A DNA stretch of 64,000 nucleotides, taken from contig SCRM01000020.1 of the NCBI GenBank assembly GCA_004298045.1, positions 98,320 through 162,319 on the forward strand, written 5' to 3'. Shown one piece after another: positions 16,167 to 25,238 of this stretch. Under the pieces are notes generated by a model. That model made no database searches. It had not been told where the DNA came from and saw only the letters and a list, made by a program, of their open reading frames with translations. This stretch comes from Rhodanobacter sp. Its GTDB lineage: Bacteria; Pseudomonadota; Gammaproteobacteria; Xanthomonadales; Rhodanobacteraceae. Made by a program: the position numbers and the translations under genes. Every line of letters starts with the position of its first letter. Within the stretch, counting starts at the first letter, position 1.

Positions 16167-17978
16167 CTATGGCGCAACAGGGTCTTGGCGCCTTGGGTGT
16201 CCGTAGGTCGGCTCCGGACCACCTTCGGCAATGAATCGGTCGATGCGCTGTTCGAGCACCGGCAACGGCACCGAGCCGGTGGACAGCACGGTGTCGTGGA
16301 AGGCGCGCAGGTCGAACTTGTTGCCCAGCGCTTTTTCCGCCTTGGCGCGCAGTTCGAGAATCTTGAGAAAACCCAGCTCGTAGCTGTCGGCCTGGCCGGG
16401 CCAGCTGATGTAGCGGTCGACCTCATTGCCGATTTCGAGCGGGCTGAGCGCGGTGTTTTGCGTGAGGTAGTCGATCGCCTGCTGACGCGTCCAGCCCAGA
16501 TGGTGGATGCCGGTGTCGACCACCAGGCGGCAGGCGCGCCACATCTGGTAAGTGAGGTAGCCAAACTGCTTGTACGGCGTGTCGTAGATGCCCATCTCGT
16601 TGCCGAGGTATTCCGAGTACAGCCCCCAGCCTTCGCCATAGGCGGAGATGTAGCCGCGGCGGCGAAAGGCTGGTTGCTGCCGGCTCTCTTCGGCCAGCTC
16701 CAGTTGCAGTGCGTGGCCGGGAGAGCTTTCGTGCAAGGTCAGTGCCGGCATGTTGTACAGCGCGCGCGATGGCAGGTCATAGGTGTTGACCAGGTACACG
16801 TCCGCGCCGCCGCGGCCGGAGGTGTAATAGGGCGCAATCGCCGCCGGCACCGGCTGGATGGTGAACCGGGCGCGCGGCAGGTGGCCAAAGAATTTCGCCA
16901 TCTGGCCGTCTACTTCCTTGGCCACCCACGCGGTCTGGTCCAACAGCTCCTGCGGCGTCCTGGCGTAGAACCGCGGATCGCTGCGCAGGAAATGCAGAAA
17001 CTCGGCAAAGCTGCCCTTGAAGCCGGTCCGCTGCATCACCGTGAGCATTTGCGCGTGGATCTTCGCCACCTGTTCCAGCCCGATGCGATGGATCTCGTCC
17101 GGCGTGAGGTCGAGGGTGGTGTATTCGCGAAGCTGCTGGCGGTAGTACGCCTTGCCGTCGGGCAGTGCCTCGGCAGCCAGCGTGGTGCGCGCCTTGGGCA
17201 CGTATTCGTCGTCGAAGAATCTCAGCAGTTTTGCGTAGGCGGGAATCACCGCATCGCGGATTTTCTGCACCGCTTCACCACGCAACGCCTGCGCCGTGTC
17301 GGCCGGAATCGTCGCCGGCATTGCCTTGAACGGCGCGTAGAAACTCGATGCGGTCGGATCGGCAAGCTGCGCCACGGCGGCAATCGACTGGTCGCGCCCG
17401 GCGAGTACTTCGCGCGGCACGCTGAACCCGCGTGCCAGACCCAGCCGCATGTTGGCGATCTGCTGGTCGAAGTAGCGCGGGATCTGGCCGAGCTGGTCGA
17501 GATAGCGGCGGTAATCCGCGGTGGTTCGCAGCGCGTCGTCGCCAAGCTGATAGCCGATGTCGCTCCAGAATGCCGAGTCACTGTTGAACGGCATCTGCCA
17601 CTGCTTGTGCTGCTGGTCGGCGATGAAGTTCGCGATCTGCTCGCGATAGACCGCGTAGTTCACCTGGTTGTCCGCCGACAGTTGCGTGCGGTCGATGCCG
17701 TCCAGCTCGCGCATCACCGCTTGCCAGTAGGCGAGGCGCCTGGCCTGGCTCGCCGCGTCCACGTCATCCAGCCGACCGGTGTTCGGCTGCACTTCGCCGG
17801 ATGCACGAATATCGGCGCGGCCGGTGCGCCACGCCCACTCGGCGGTGTAGATCGCCGTGAAACGTGCGTCCGCATTCCGGGTGGTGGCGTTGTCCGCCAG
17901 TGCCTCGGCAGCCCGCATGGCGGGCACGGCCGCGCACGCGAGCGTGGTGGCAAGGGCAAGCAGCAGCAATTTGTTCAC
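16167..17978 (-). CDS. DUF885 family protein, secreted metallopeptidase-like
   Basis: A 603-aa protein from GTG 17978, chosen because a signal peptide starts there (VNKLLLLALATTLACAAVPAMRAAEA); an ATG at 18053 would add 25 unusual residues. The DUF885 signature HESSPGHALQLELAEE carries the probable zinc-binding HExxPGH. Other family blocks are YTSGRGGADVYLVNTYDLPSRALYNM and GEGWGLYSEYLGNEMG. DUF885 proteins are thought to be periplasmic peptidases distantly related to M32 enzymes. It follows the WYL regulator gene closely on the same strand. Confidence 0.9.
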   Translation of the reverse strand: MNKLLLLALATTLACAAVPAMRAAEALADNATTRNADARFTAIYTAEWAWRTGRADIRASGEVQPNTGRLDDVDAASQARRLAYWQAVMRELDGIDRTQLSADNQVNYAVYREQIANFIADQQHKQWQMPFNSDSAFWSDIGYQLGDDALRTTADYRRYLDQLGQIPRYFDQQIANMRLGLARGFSVPREVLAGRDQSIAAVAQLADPTASSFYAPFKAMPATIPADTAQALRGEAVQKIRDAVIPAYAKLLRFFDDEYVPKARTTLAAEALPDGKAYYRQQLREYTTLDLTPDEIHRIGLEQVAKIHAQMLTVMQRTGFKGSFAEFLHFLRSDPRFYARTPQELLDQTAWVAKEVDGQMAKFFGHLPRARFTIQPVPAAIAPYYTSGRGGADVYLVNTYDLPSRALYNMPALTLHESSPGHALQLELAEESRQQPAFRRRGYISAYGEGWGLYSEYLGNEMGIYDTPYKQFGYLTYQMWRACRLVVDTGIHHLGWTRQQAIDYLTQNTALSPLEIGNEVDRYISWPGQADSYELGFLKILELRAKAEKALGNKFDLRAFHDTVLSTGSVPLPVLEQRIDRFIAEGGPEPTYGHPRRQDPVAP

Positions 17979-18062
17979 CGGGTTCTCGCAGCAGCGACGA
18001 CAGGCAGAAACCGTCCCACGCGCTGCGCCGGCACGCAATGCGGCAAACGTCACGCGGGGCGT

Positions 18063-18767
18063 TCAGCGCATGGCCGCGCGTTCGTCACCCGCCATGCGCA
18101 GGTAATCGTCGAGGCCACGGCCTGGCACGTCGGCGAAGATCTCGCCGGTGGCCTCGCTGGCATGGATGCGATCGGGACGGAAATTGCGGAAATCCCGGCG
18201 CAGCCGGCACCATGCGCCCAGCGTCCACTTGCCGCCCCAGAACGCCAGGCACAGCGGCTCCACCTCGCGCAGGCTGGGCTGGCCATCTTCGTCGCGGTAG
18301 TCCAGGCGCAGCACTTGGCTGGCCGCGATAGCTGCATGCAGGCGGTCGATCAACCGGGCGAAATCGGCGCGGCCCTGGTCGCGCCACACCGGCGCGTAGA
18401 TGCGCGTGCGTGCCGCGCGCTCGCGCAGTTCGGGCGGCAGCACGGCCTCGATCTTGAGCAGCGCCGCCCGGGCACCCGCGGCCAGGCGGTCGCCGGCAAA
18501 GGCACGCACGAAGCGCGAGCCCACCACCAGCGCCTCGAGTTCGTCGGCGCTGAACATCAGTGGCGGGATGTCCGAACCCTTGCGCAGCAGGTAGCCCACG
18601 CCGGCCTCGCCTTCGATCGGCACGCCGGAGCGCTGCAGGTCGGCCACGTCGCGGTAGACGGTGCGCAGCGAAACGCCGAGCGTTTCGGCCAGGTGTCGCG
18701 CGGGCAGCGCCGTGCGCCGCCCGCGCAGGGCGTGGATGACGAGAAACAGGCGGTCGGCGCGGCGCAT
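18063..18767 (-). CDS. YafY-like HTH/WYL-domain transcriptional regulator
   Basis: A 234-aa protein: N-terminal HTH_11 (MRRADRLFLVIHALRGRRTALPARHLAETLGVSLRTVYRDVADLQRSG) and wing with IEGEAGVGYLL, then a WYL-like ligand domain (LRLDYRDEDGQPSLREVEPLCLAFWGGKWTLGAWCRLRRDFRNFRPDRI). Such regulators often control an adjacent gene in response to small molecules or nucleic acid. The neighbours are a DJ-1-like gene upstream and DUF885 downstream, all on the same strand; the target is not known. Confidence 0.92.
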   Translation of the reverse strand: MRRADRLFLVIHALRGRRTALPARHLAETLGVSLRTVYRDVADLQRSGVPIEGEAGVGYLLRKGSDIPPLMFSADELEALVVGSRFVRAFAGDRLAAGARAALLKIEAVLPPELRERAARTRIYAPVWRDQGRADFARLIDRLHAAIAASQVLRLDYRDEDGQPSLREVEPLCLAFWGGKWTLGAWCRLRRDFRNFRPDRIHASEATGEIFADVPGRGLDDYLRMAGDERAAMR

Positions 18768-18896
18768 TGGTGCATGGTGGCCGGCGGGTACGGTGATCGC
18801 CAGTGCCGGGCACCCGTCTTTTCGACGGGCGCGGCCATGGCCGATCTCCGGTGTCGAGCCCCAGCGGGCGGGCTCAACCTGCCGCCGATTTCTCCG

Positions 18897-19094
18897 TTAC
18901 CGGCTTCGCTTGGACGCGGCGGCATGGTGCAGGCCGGTCAGTGCCAGCAAGGTCAGGCGGCGTCGAACTGCGGGGCGCGGTGGCGCAGCCTCCTGCGCCG
19001 TGGCGGGTACGCGGTATCGGCCGTCAAGCAACAGGCCGTGCAGATATAGCGGCCGGTAGGCCATCAGTACATGATCGAGCATGGATTTGCGCAT
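18897..19094 (-). CDS. Small hypothetical protein coupled to the DJ-1-like gene
   Basis: ATG 19094 follows GAGGAG at 19101-19106, which itself overlaps the stop of the DJ-1-like gene, so the two are translationally linked. The 65-residue product starts [20 protein letters not shown], has a basic middle ([20 protein letters not shown]) and no recognisable domain. The strong ribosome site favours a real gene; the function is unknown. Confidence 0.55.
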   Translation of the reverse strand: MRKSMLDHVLMAYRPLYLHGLLLDGRYRVPATAQEAAPPRPAVRRRLTLLALTGLHHAAASKRSR

Positions 19095-19104
19095 GGTGGA
19101 CTCC

Positions 19105-19716
19105 TCATGCAACGGTGGCGGTGGCGCTGGCCAGCCAGGGTGGCGGCAGGGCGTGCTTGTAGAGGCGGAACCAGTGTTCGCGGTCGCTGGCGGAGTAGAG
19201 GTCCAGCGTGCGGATCACTTCGCGCGCGAACTCCACGCTGCCGAGTTGGCTGGCGGTGAGCGTGCCGCCGTCGCTCACCGCGAGCACGCCGGCGTCGTAC
19301 TGGTCGGCGCCGCGGTAATCGGGCACGTGGGCGTCGATGTGCCCGGCGTGGTTGCCGGTGTGCCGGCAGTGGTCGAGCAGACCGGCACGGGCCAGCACCA
19401 GCACGCCGCCGTCGATGCCGGCCACCGGGGCGCCGGCCGCGTGCACGCGGCGCGCGGCGGCCACCGCGGCCAGCCCTTCGCCGCGCGTCCACAGGTGGCC
19501 GCCGGGCAGGATCAGCAGCGCCGCGCGGTCGAGGTCGAGCCGGGTCAGGCTCAGCTCGGGCTGCACCACGAGCCCGCCCATCGACACCACCGGCGCCAGC
19601 GAGAAGCCCACCGCCTGCACCCGCCAGTCGCCCGGGCGGCGGATCTCGCACAGGGCCAGCGCGGCCTGCCAGTCGGCGTAGCCGTCGAAAACGAGGAAAT
19701 AAACCGTGTCGCGCAT
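19105..19716 (-). CDS. DJ-1/PfpI-family protein lacking the nucleophilic cysteine
   Basis: A 203-aa protein with the class I amidotransferase-like fold order: [43 protein letters not shown], then the nucleophile elbow. The elbow reads [17 protein letters not shown], where family members have G-I/V-C-x-G, so Asp or Gly replaces the catalytic or redox Cys. Downstream family elements ([26 protein letters not shown]) are intact, so this is not simple decay. It may be a binding or sensor protein. Neighbour of a WYL regulator. Confidence 0.85.
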   Translation of the reverse strand: MRDTVYFLVFDGYADWQAALALCEIRRPGDWRVQAVGFSLAPVVSMGGLVVQPELSLTRLDLDRAALLILPGGHLWTRGEGLAAVAAARRVHAAGAPVAGIDGGVLVLARAGLLDHCRHTGNHAGHIDAHVPDYRGADQYDAGVLAVSDGGTLTASQLGSVEFAREVIRTLDLYSASDREHWFRLYKHALPPPWLASATATVA

Positions 19717-19869
19717 GCCGTTTCCTCCGTGTTGGAGGTGCAGCTTGCACGGGTGCTGCTGACAACCTGGTGTCAGCAGTCCGGGGCGGGTTTCCAGGCA
19801 TGGCGCGGTTCAGCGGAAGCCGGGACAATGCGCGTTCCACCACCCCGCCGCCTTTGCCACGGACCCGCC

Positions 19870-20901
19870 ATGAACCCCGTCTCGCTGATCCAGTTCCTGA
19901 TCGAGGAACGCCGCGCCGGCCATATCAATGCCGAGCTGTCGCTTCTGCTCGAAGTCGTGGCGCGCGCGTGCAAGCGCATCGGCGTGGCGGTGAACAAGGG
20001 TGCGCTCGGCGGCGTGCTCGGCAACGCCGGCACCGACAACGTGCAGGGCGAGGCACAGAAGAAGCTCGACGTGATCTCCAACGAGATCCTGCTCGAAGCC
20101 AACGCCTGGGGCGGCCACCTCGCCGCCTGCGCGTCGGAGGAGATGGAAGACCCGCAGCCGATCCACGACATGTATCCCAAGGGCCATCACCTGTTGCTGT
20201 TCGATCCGCTCGACGGCAGCTCCAACATTGACGTCAATGTTTCGGTCGGCACCATCTTCTCGGTGCTGCGCTGCCCGGACGAGGTGACCGAGCCGACGGC
20301 CGAGCACTTCCTGCAGCCCGGCACCGCGCAGCTCGCCGCCGGCTACGTCGTGTACGGCCCGGCTACCGTGCTGGTACTCACCTTCGGCCACGGTACGCAT
20401 GAGTTCACGCTGGATCGCGAAGTGGGCAGCTTCGTGCTCAGCCGGCGCGCCGTGCTGATCCCGCCGACCACCGCCGAGTTTGCGATCAACATGTCCAACC
20501 AGCGCCACTGGGAAGCACCGATGCAGCGCTACGTTGGCGAGCTGTTGGCCGGCAAGGACGGCCCGCGCGGGCGCGATTTCAACATGCGCTGGGTGGGCTC
20601 GATGGTGGCCGACGTGCATCGCATCCTGACCCGCGGCGGCGTGTTCTATTACCCGCTGGACGCGAAGATCCGCGCCAACGGCGGCACCGGCAAGCTGCGC
20701 CTGATGTACGAGGCCAACCCGATGGCGTTCATCGTGGAACAGGCGGGCGGCATGGCCACCACCGGGCGCGCGCGTGTTCTCGACGTGCAGCCGACGGCAC
20801 TGCACCAGCGCGTGCCGGTGTTTCTCGGCTCGCAGGAGGAGGTTGCGCTGGTCACGCACTACCACTGCGAGGCCGATGGCGCGCAGGATGGTGGGCGCTG
20901 A
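19870..20901 (+). CDS. fbp: Class 1 fructose-1,6-bisphosphatase
   Basis: A 343-aa enzyme of gluconeogenesis hydrolysing fructose-1,6-bisphosphate to fructose-6-phosphate. Signatures are the metal-binding [24 protein letters not shown], the upstream CASEEMEDP (Glu pair), [14 protein letters not shown] (substrate), and [39 protein letters not shown]. Length and motifs are those of the main bacterial FbpA type. It fits the nearby acs gene in a cell growing on acetate or other non-sugar carbon. Confidence 0.97.
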   Translation: MNPVSLIQFLIEERRAGHINAELSLLLEVVARACKRIGVAVNKGALGGVLGNAGTDNVQGEAQKKLDVISNEILLEANAWGGHLAACASEEMEDPQPIHDMYPKGHHLLLFDPLDGSSNIDVNVSVGTIFSVLRCPDEVTEPTAEHFLQPGTAQLAAGYVVYGPATVLVLTFGHGTHEFTLDREVGSFVLSRRAVLIPPTTAEFAINMSNQRHWEAPMQRYVGELLAGKDGPRGRDFNMRWVGSMVADVHRILTRGGVFYYPLDAKIRANGGTGKLRLMYEANPMAFIVEQAGGMATTGRARVLDVQPTALHQRVPVFLGSQEEVALVTHYHCEADGAQDGGR

Positions 20902-20946
20902 GAGCCCGCCCGTTCCCGCTTTTCCCGTGTCCACCGCATTCTTCCC

Positions 20947-21876
20947 ATGAACTTTCGTCGCACGTTGGCGTTGTTGTCGGCCACTTTGCTGATTGGCGCA
21001 TGCACGCACGCCGCCAAGCCCGAGCTGCTGCCGGCCACGCCACCGGCACCGCCGCCGGTGGCGCCGGTCAAGCTCAGGATCGGCCTGGCGCTCGGCGGCG
21101 GCGCGGCCAAGGGCTTCGCCCACATTGGCGTGATCAAGATGCTGGAGGCCAGTGGCATCCATCCGGACGTGGTCGCCGGCACCAGCGCCGGCAGCGTGGT
21201 GGGTGCGCTGTACGCCAGTGGCATGGACCCGTTCCAGATGCAGCGGGTGGCGTTCGGGCTGGACGAGGCGAAAATCCGCGACGTGCAGCTTTTCGGCGGC
21301 GGCCTCGTGCGCGGTCGCGCGCTGCAGAACTACGTCAACCAGCTGGTGCACAACCAGCCGATCCAGAAGCTCAAGCTGCCGTTTGCCGCGGTGGCGACCC
21401 AGCTCGAAAGCGGCCAGCGCGCGGTATTCGTCAGCGGCAACACCGGACAGGCGGTGCGTGCCTCGTGCAGCATCCCCGGCGTGTTCGAGCCGGTGGAGAT
21501 CGGCGGCAAGCACTACGTCGATGGCGGCGTGCTGAGCCCGATCCCGGTCGACGCCGCGCGTCAGCTCGGCGCCGATTTCGTCATCGCGGTGGATATTTCC
21601 GCCACGCCCGGCGGGAAGAACCCGCAGGGCATGTTCGGCATCCTGAACCAGTCGATCACCATCATGGGCCGTGAACTTGCGCGGCAGGAGATCGCGCGCG
21701 CCGATGTGGTGATCCGCCCCGACCTTTCCGGCATCGGCCCGACCGATTTCGACCAGAAAAACCGCGCCATCATGGCCGGCGAAAAGGCCGCGCTCGCGGC
21801 GATCCCCGCCATCCGTGCCCGGATGGCGGCGCGCATCGCGCAGTTGACGGCGCAACGGGCGGTGGCTGCGCACTGA
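20947..21876 (+). CDS. Patatin-like phospholipase family lipoprotein (RssA-like)
   Basis: A 309-aa protein with a lipoprotein signal (LLSATLLIGAC) and a Pro/Ala-rich linker. The patatin core is complete: glycine loop LALGGGAAKGFAHIGVIK, Ser nucleophile in VAGTSAGSVVGAL, and Asp in YVDGGVLSPIPVDAARQLGADFVIAVDIS. It is a predicted membrane-anchored lipid acyl hydrolase facing the periplasm. It follows fbp by 45 bp and precedes an S9 peptidase on the same strand. Confidence 0.93.
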   Translation: MNFRRTLALLSATLLIGACTHAAKPELLPATPPAPPPVAPVKLRIGLALGGGAAKGFAHIGVIKMLEASGIHPDVVAGTSAGSVVGALYASGMDPFQMQRVAFGLDEAKIRDVQLFGGGLVRGRALQNYVNQLVHNQPIQKLKLPFAAVATQLESGQRAVFVSGNTGQAVRASCSIPGVFEPVEIGGKHYVDGGVLSPIPVDAARQLGADFVIAVDISATPGGKNPQGMFGILNQSITIMGRELARQEIARADVVIRPDLSGIGPTDFDQKNRAIMAGEKAALAAIPAIRARMAARIAQLTAQRAVAAH

Positions 21877-21951
21877 CGCCCTGCCAATCGACACATGGCG
21901 CGCACGCCGTGCGGGTGTAGCGTGCGGGCAACCTGTGTCGTGGAGTTCGCC

Positions 21952-23991
21952 ATGTCGTTCCGTCTGCCTGCCGCGCTGACCGTGCTGCTCGGCGCCCTCG
22001 TGGCTTCGCCCGCGGCGTTGGCGCAAGCCGCACCCACCGCCAACCCCACGCTGGCATTACTTGCCAAGCTCGACCACGTGCAGCACGTCGGCGCCGTGGC
22101 GCTGTCGCCCGACGGCACGCAGCTGGCGTGGGTGCGCGAAGGCAAGCAGCCGATGATCGAGCTGGGCGATGCCGACGGCAAGCACACCCGCGGGCTCGAC
22201 GTCGGCGCGCAGCGCCTGGCTTGCAGCAAGCGTGATCTGGCGTGGTCGCCCGATTCGCGCACGCTCGCGCTGCTGGTCGATTGCGGCAAGGACCTCACCC
22301 ACACCAAGGCCGTGCACCTTGCCGTGGTGCTGCTCGACGCGCGCGGCAAGGCGTCGCCGCGGCAGCTGGCGGCGCTGGCCGGCTACGCGCATGGCTTGGC
22401 GTGGTCGCGCGACGGCAAGGCGCTGGATCTGCTGTTCGTGCCCGGCGCCACGCGCCAGGCTGCGGCCACCGCGGCTGGCGCCGAGCAGGTCGGCGTGATC
22501 GGCGAGGCCAAGTCGCAAGTGCAGCGTGTGGCCAGCATCGACGTCGCCAACGGCACCTTGCGCGAGCTGACCCCGGCCACGCTCAACGCCTATGAATTCA
22601 ACCGTTCCGCGGATGGCACGCGCATCGCCTACACCGCCGCCGTGCCGCCGGGCGACGACAACTGGTGGGTGGCCAAGCTCTATGTGCAGAGCGCGCAACC
22701 GGGTGTCGCACCAACCGTGCTGGTTGATCCGGCGACCGTGACCGGCCCGCTGCACGGCCTGCAGATGGCGCTGCCGCGGTTTTCGCCGGACGGCGCGCGC
22801 GTGGCTTTCATCGGCGGCCTGATGAGCGATCAGGGCGGCACCGGCGGCGATCTCTACGCGGTGGCCGCCAACGGCGGTGCGCCGGTGGACCTCACGCCGG
22901 ACATCACCGTCACCCCGCAGTGGTACACGTGGACCGGGGACGACACGTTGCTGGTCAACCAGAATGCGCGCGGCAAGGTGCAACTGGCCACCTACACGCT
23001 GCGCGGCGATCGGGCGCAGGCCAGCACGCCCTGGTTCGACCTGCCCGCCACGATCGGTGCCGGTGGCGCGGCGCTCTCGCTTTCGGTGTCCGCCGACGGC
23101 CAACACGTCGCCTACCAGCAAAGCTCGTTTGAACATGCACCGGAGGTACATGCCGGCAGGCTCGGTCACGTGCTGCCGCCCGCGGTTACCGCGCTCAACA
23201 CCGACGCCAAGCCGATGTGGGGCAAGGCCGAGTCGATCGAGTGGGAAAGCGATGGTCATCATGTGCAGGGTTGGCTGCTCTACCCGGCCAACTACGACCC
23301 GGCCAAGCGCTACCCGATGATCGTCCAGGTGCACGGTGGCCCGGCCTGGGGGGTGCTGGCGGGCTGGCCCGGCGCGCGCGCCATGTACGCGGCCAGCGGC
23401 TATTTCCAATTCATGCCCAACCCGCGCGGCAGCTACGGGCAGGGCGAGGCGTTCGTGCAGGCCAACCGCAAGGATTTCGGCTATGGCGACCTGCGCGACA
23501 TCCTGGCCGGCGTGGACGCGGTGGAAAAACGCGTGCCGGTCGACGACCACCGCCTCGGCCTCACCGGCTGGAGCTACGGCGGCTTCATGAGCATGTTCGC
23601 ACCCACCCAAACCCAGCGCTTCCGCGCCGTCGTCGCCGGCGCCGGCATTTCCAACTGGGCGAGTTATTACGGCGAAAACCGCATCGACGAGTGGATGATT
23701 CCGTACTTCGGCGCCTCGTATTACGACGACCCCAAGGTCTACGACCGCAGCTCGCCGCTCACCTTCATCAAGCGCGCGAAAACCCCCACCCTCATCATCG
23801 TCGGCGACCGCGACGAAGAGTGCCCCGCACCACAATCCTTCGAGTACTGGCACGCCCTTAAAGCCCTCGGCGTGCCGACCGAGTTGGTCGTCTACCCCAA
23901 CGAAGGCCACCACTTCGAGGACCCCGCCCACACCCGCGACCTGCGTCAGCGCTCGCTGGATTGGTTTGCGAAGTATTTGCCGGCGAAGTAG
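21952..23991 (+). CDS. S9-family prolyl oligopeptidase (DPP IV / acylaminoacyl peptidase-like), secreted
   Basis: A 679-aa protein from ATG 21952 with a signal peptide (MSFRLPAALTVLLGALVASPAALA). The N-terminal half has beta-propeller repeats (GAVALSPDGTQLAWVREG; LPRFSPDGARVAFIGG). The C-terminal hydrolase domain carries the catalytic Ser in LTGWSYGGFMSMF, Asp in IVGDRDEECPAP and His in NEGHHFEDP, with the oxyanion HGGPAWG. It probably cleaves short peptides in the periplasm. Confidence 0.94.
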   Translation: MSFRLPAALTVLLGALVASPAALAQAAPTANPTLALLAKLDHVQHVGAVALSPDGTQLAWVREGKQPMIELGDADGKHTRGLDVGAQRLACSKRDLAWSPDSRTLALLVDCGKDLTHTKAVHLAVVLLDARGKASPRQLAALAGYAHGLAWSRDGKALDLLFVPGATRQAAATAAGAEQVGVIGEAKSQVQRVASIDVANGTLRELTPATLNAYEFNRSADGTRIAYTAAVPPGDDNWWVAKLYVQSAQPGVAPTVLVDPATVTGPLHGLQMALPRFSPDGARVAFIGGLMSDQGGTGGDLYAVAANGGAPVDLTPDITVTPQWYTWTGDDTLLVNQNARGKVQLATYTLRGDRAQASTPWFDLPATIGAGGAALSLSVSADGQHVAYQQSSFEHAPEVHAGRLGHVLPPAVTALNTDAKPMWGKAESIEWESDGHHVQGWLLYPANYDPAKRYPMIVQVHGGPAWGVLAGWPGARAMYAASGYFQFMPNPRGSYGQGEAFVQANRKDFGYGDLRDILAGVDAVEKRVPVDDHRLGLTGWSYGGFMSMFAPTQTQRFRAVVAGAGISNWASYYGENRIDEWMIPYFGASYYDDPKVYDRSSPLTFIKRAKTPTLIIVGDRDEECPAPQSFEYWHALKALGVPTELVVYPNEGHHFEDPAHTRDLRQRSLDWFAKYLPAK

Positions 23992-24095
23992 CCGCCCCGC
24001 GCCACCGCGTCCGTGCGTTCCCCAGTCTGACGGCACGTACGAGGCGGTGGCGCACGGGTGGTTTCATCGGGGCATCGATATCGCCTGATCGAAGC

Positions 24096-25187
24096 TCAGA
24101 ACAACTCCCCCTGCGCCGATGCCGCGCGCGGCGGCACGAAGCGCGTGGTGTCGAGTTGCAGCTCGCGGGTGCGGGTGAGGCCGTGCTTGCGGCAAGCCAC
24201 GTCGAAGCGTTTGCGCAGGAGGTCGGCGAACACGCCCTGGCCGCGCATGCGGGTGCGGAAATCGGCGTCGTAGTCGCGGCCGCCGTTCATCTGGCGCACC
24301 AGGCTCATGACGTGTTCGGCGCGGTCGGGTGCGTGCAGGGCAAGCCATTCGCGAAACAGGGTCTTGAGCTCCCACGGCAGGCGCAGCACGGTGTAGCCGG
24401 CACTGACGGCGCCGGCCTGTGCGGCGCGTTCGAGCACGGCTTCCATGTCCTTGTCGTTTAGCGCCGGGATGATCGGCGCCACCAGCACACCGACCGGAAT
24501 GCCGGCCTCGCTCAGCGTGCGGATGGCCTGGATGCGCCGGTGCGGCGCGGTGGCGCGCGGTTCGAGTTTGGCTGCGAGGTGGTTGTCCAGCGAGTTGACC
24601 GAGAGGAACACCTGCACCAGGTCTTCGCGCGCCATCGGCGCCAGGAGGTCGATATCGCGCTCGACCAGCGCGCCCTTGGTGACGATCGTGCACGGGTGAT
24701 GGCAGGCGGCCAGCACTTCGAGCGCGGCGCGGGTCAGGCGCAGGCCTTTTTCCACCGGCTGGTAGGGGTCGGTATTGCTGCCGATGTTGATCGGTTTCAC
24801 CACGTAGCCGGGCCTGGAAAGCTCCTTGCGCAGCACCTCGGCAAGGTTGGTCTTGGCCCGCAGCCTGGTCTCGAAATCGAGGCCGGGCGAGAGGTTCAGG
24901 TAACTGTGGCTGGGCCGGGCGAAGCAGTAGATGCAGCCGTGCTCGCACCCGCGGTAGGGGTTCAGCGCCTGGTCGAACGCGATGTCGGGCGAGTCGTTGC
25001 GGGTGATGACGCTTTTGGCGGTCTCGGCGGTGACTTCCGTGCGCGGCCGTGGCGCGGTCTCGTCGAGCAGGGCGCTTTGCCAGCCGTCGTCCTCGGCATG
25101 GTGGCGGATGCTCTCGAACCGGCCCTCCGGATTGGAGGCCGCGCCACGCCCTTTGATTGCTTGCGGTTTGTCGAACGCGTCGGCCAT
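24096..25187 (-). CDS. PA0069-family radical SAM protein (SplB-related)
   Basis: A 363-aa protein with the iron-sulfur motif Cys-x3-Cys-x2-Cys in YRGCEHGCIYCFARPSH, GSNTDPYQPVEKGLRLTR, and the SAM-region block GIPVGVLVAPIIPALNDKDMEAVL. The N-terminal KGRGAASNPEGRFES and the C-terminal RRR/YDADF elements are typical of the PA0069 group. These resemble spore photoproduct lyase, but their substrate is not known; nucleic acid is a guess based on homology. Confidence 0.92.
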   Translation of the reverse strand: MADAFDKPQAIKGRGAASNPEGRFESIRHHAEDDGWQSALLDETAPRPRTEVTAETAKSVITRNDSPDIAFDQALNPYRGCEHGCIYCFARPSHSYLNLSPGLDFETRLRAKTNLAEVLRKELSRPGYVVKPINIGSNTDPYQPVEKGLRLTRAALEVLAACHHPCTIVTKGALVERDIDLLAPMAREDLVQVFLSVNSLDNHLAAKLEPRATAPHRRIQAIRTLSEAGIPVGVLVAPIIPALNDKDMEAVLERAAQAGAVSAGYTVLRLPWELKTLFREWLALHAPDRAEHVMSLVRQMNGGRDYDADFRTRMRGQGVFADLLRKRFDVACRKHGLTRTRELQLDTTRFVPPRAASAQGELF

Positions 25188-25238
25188 GCGGACAGTGTGC
25201 CGCGCGGGCGTCTCGGCCCGCGCGACACGCCGCCACGG

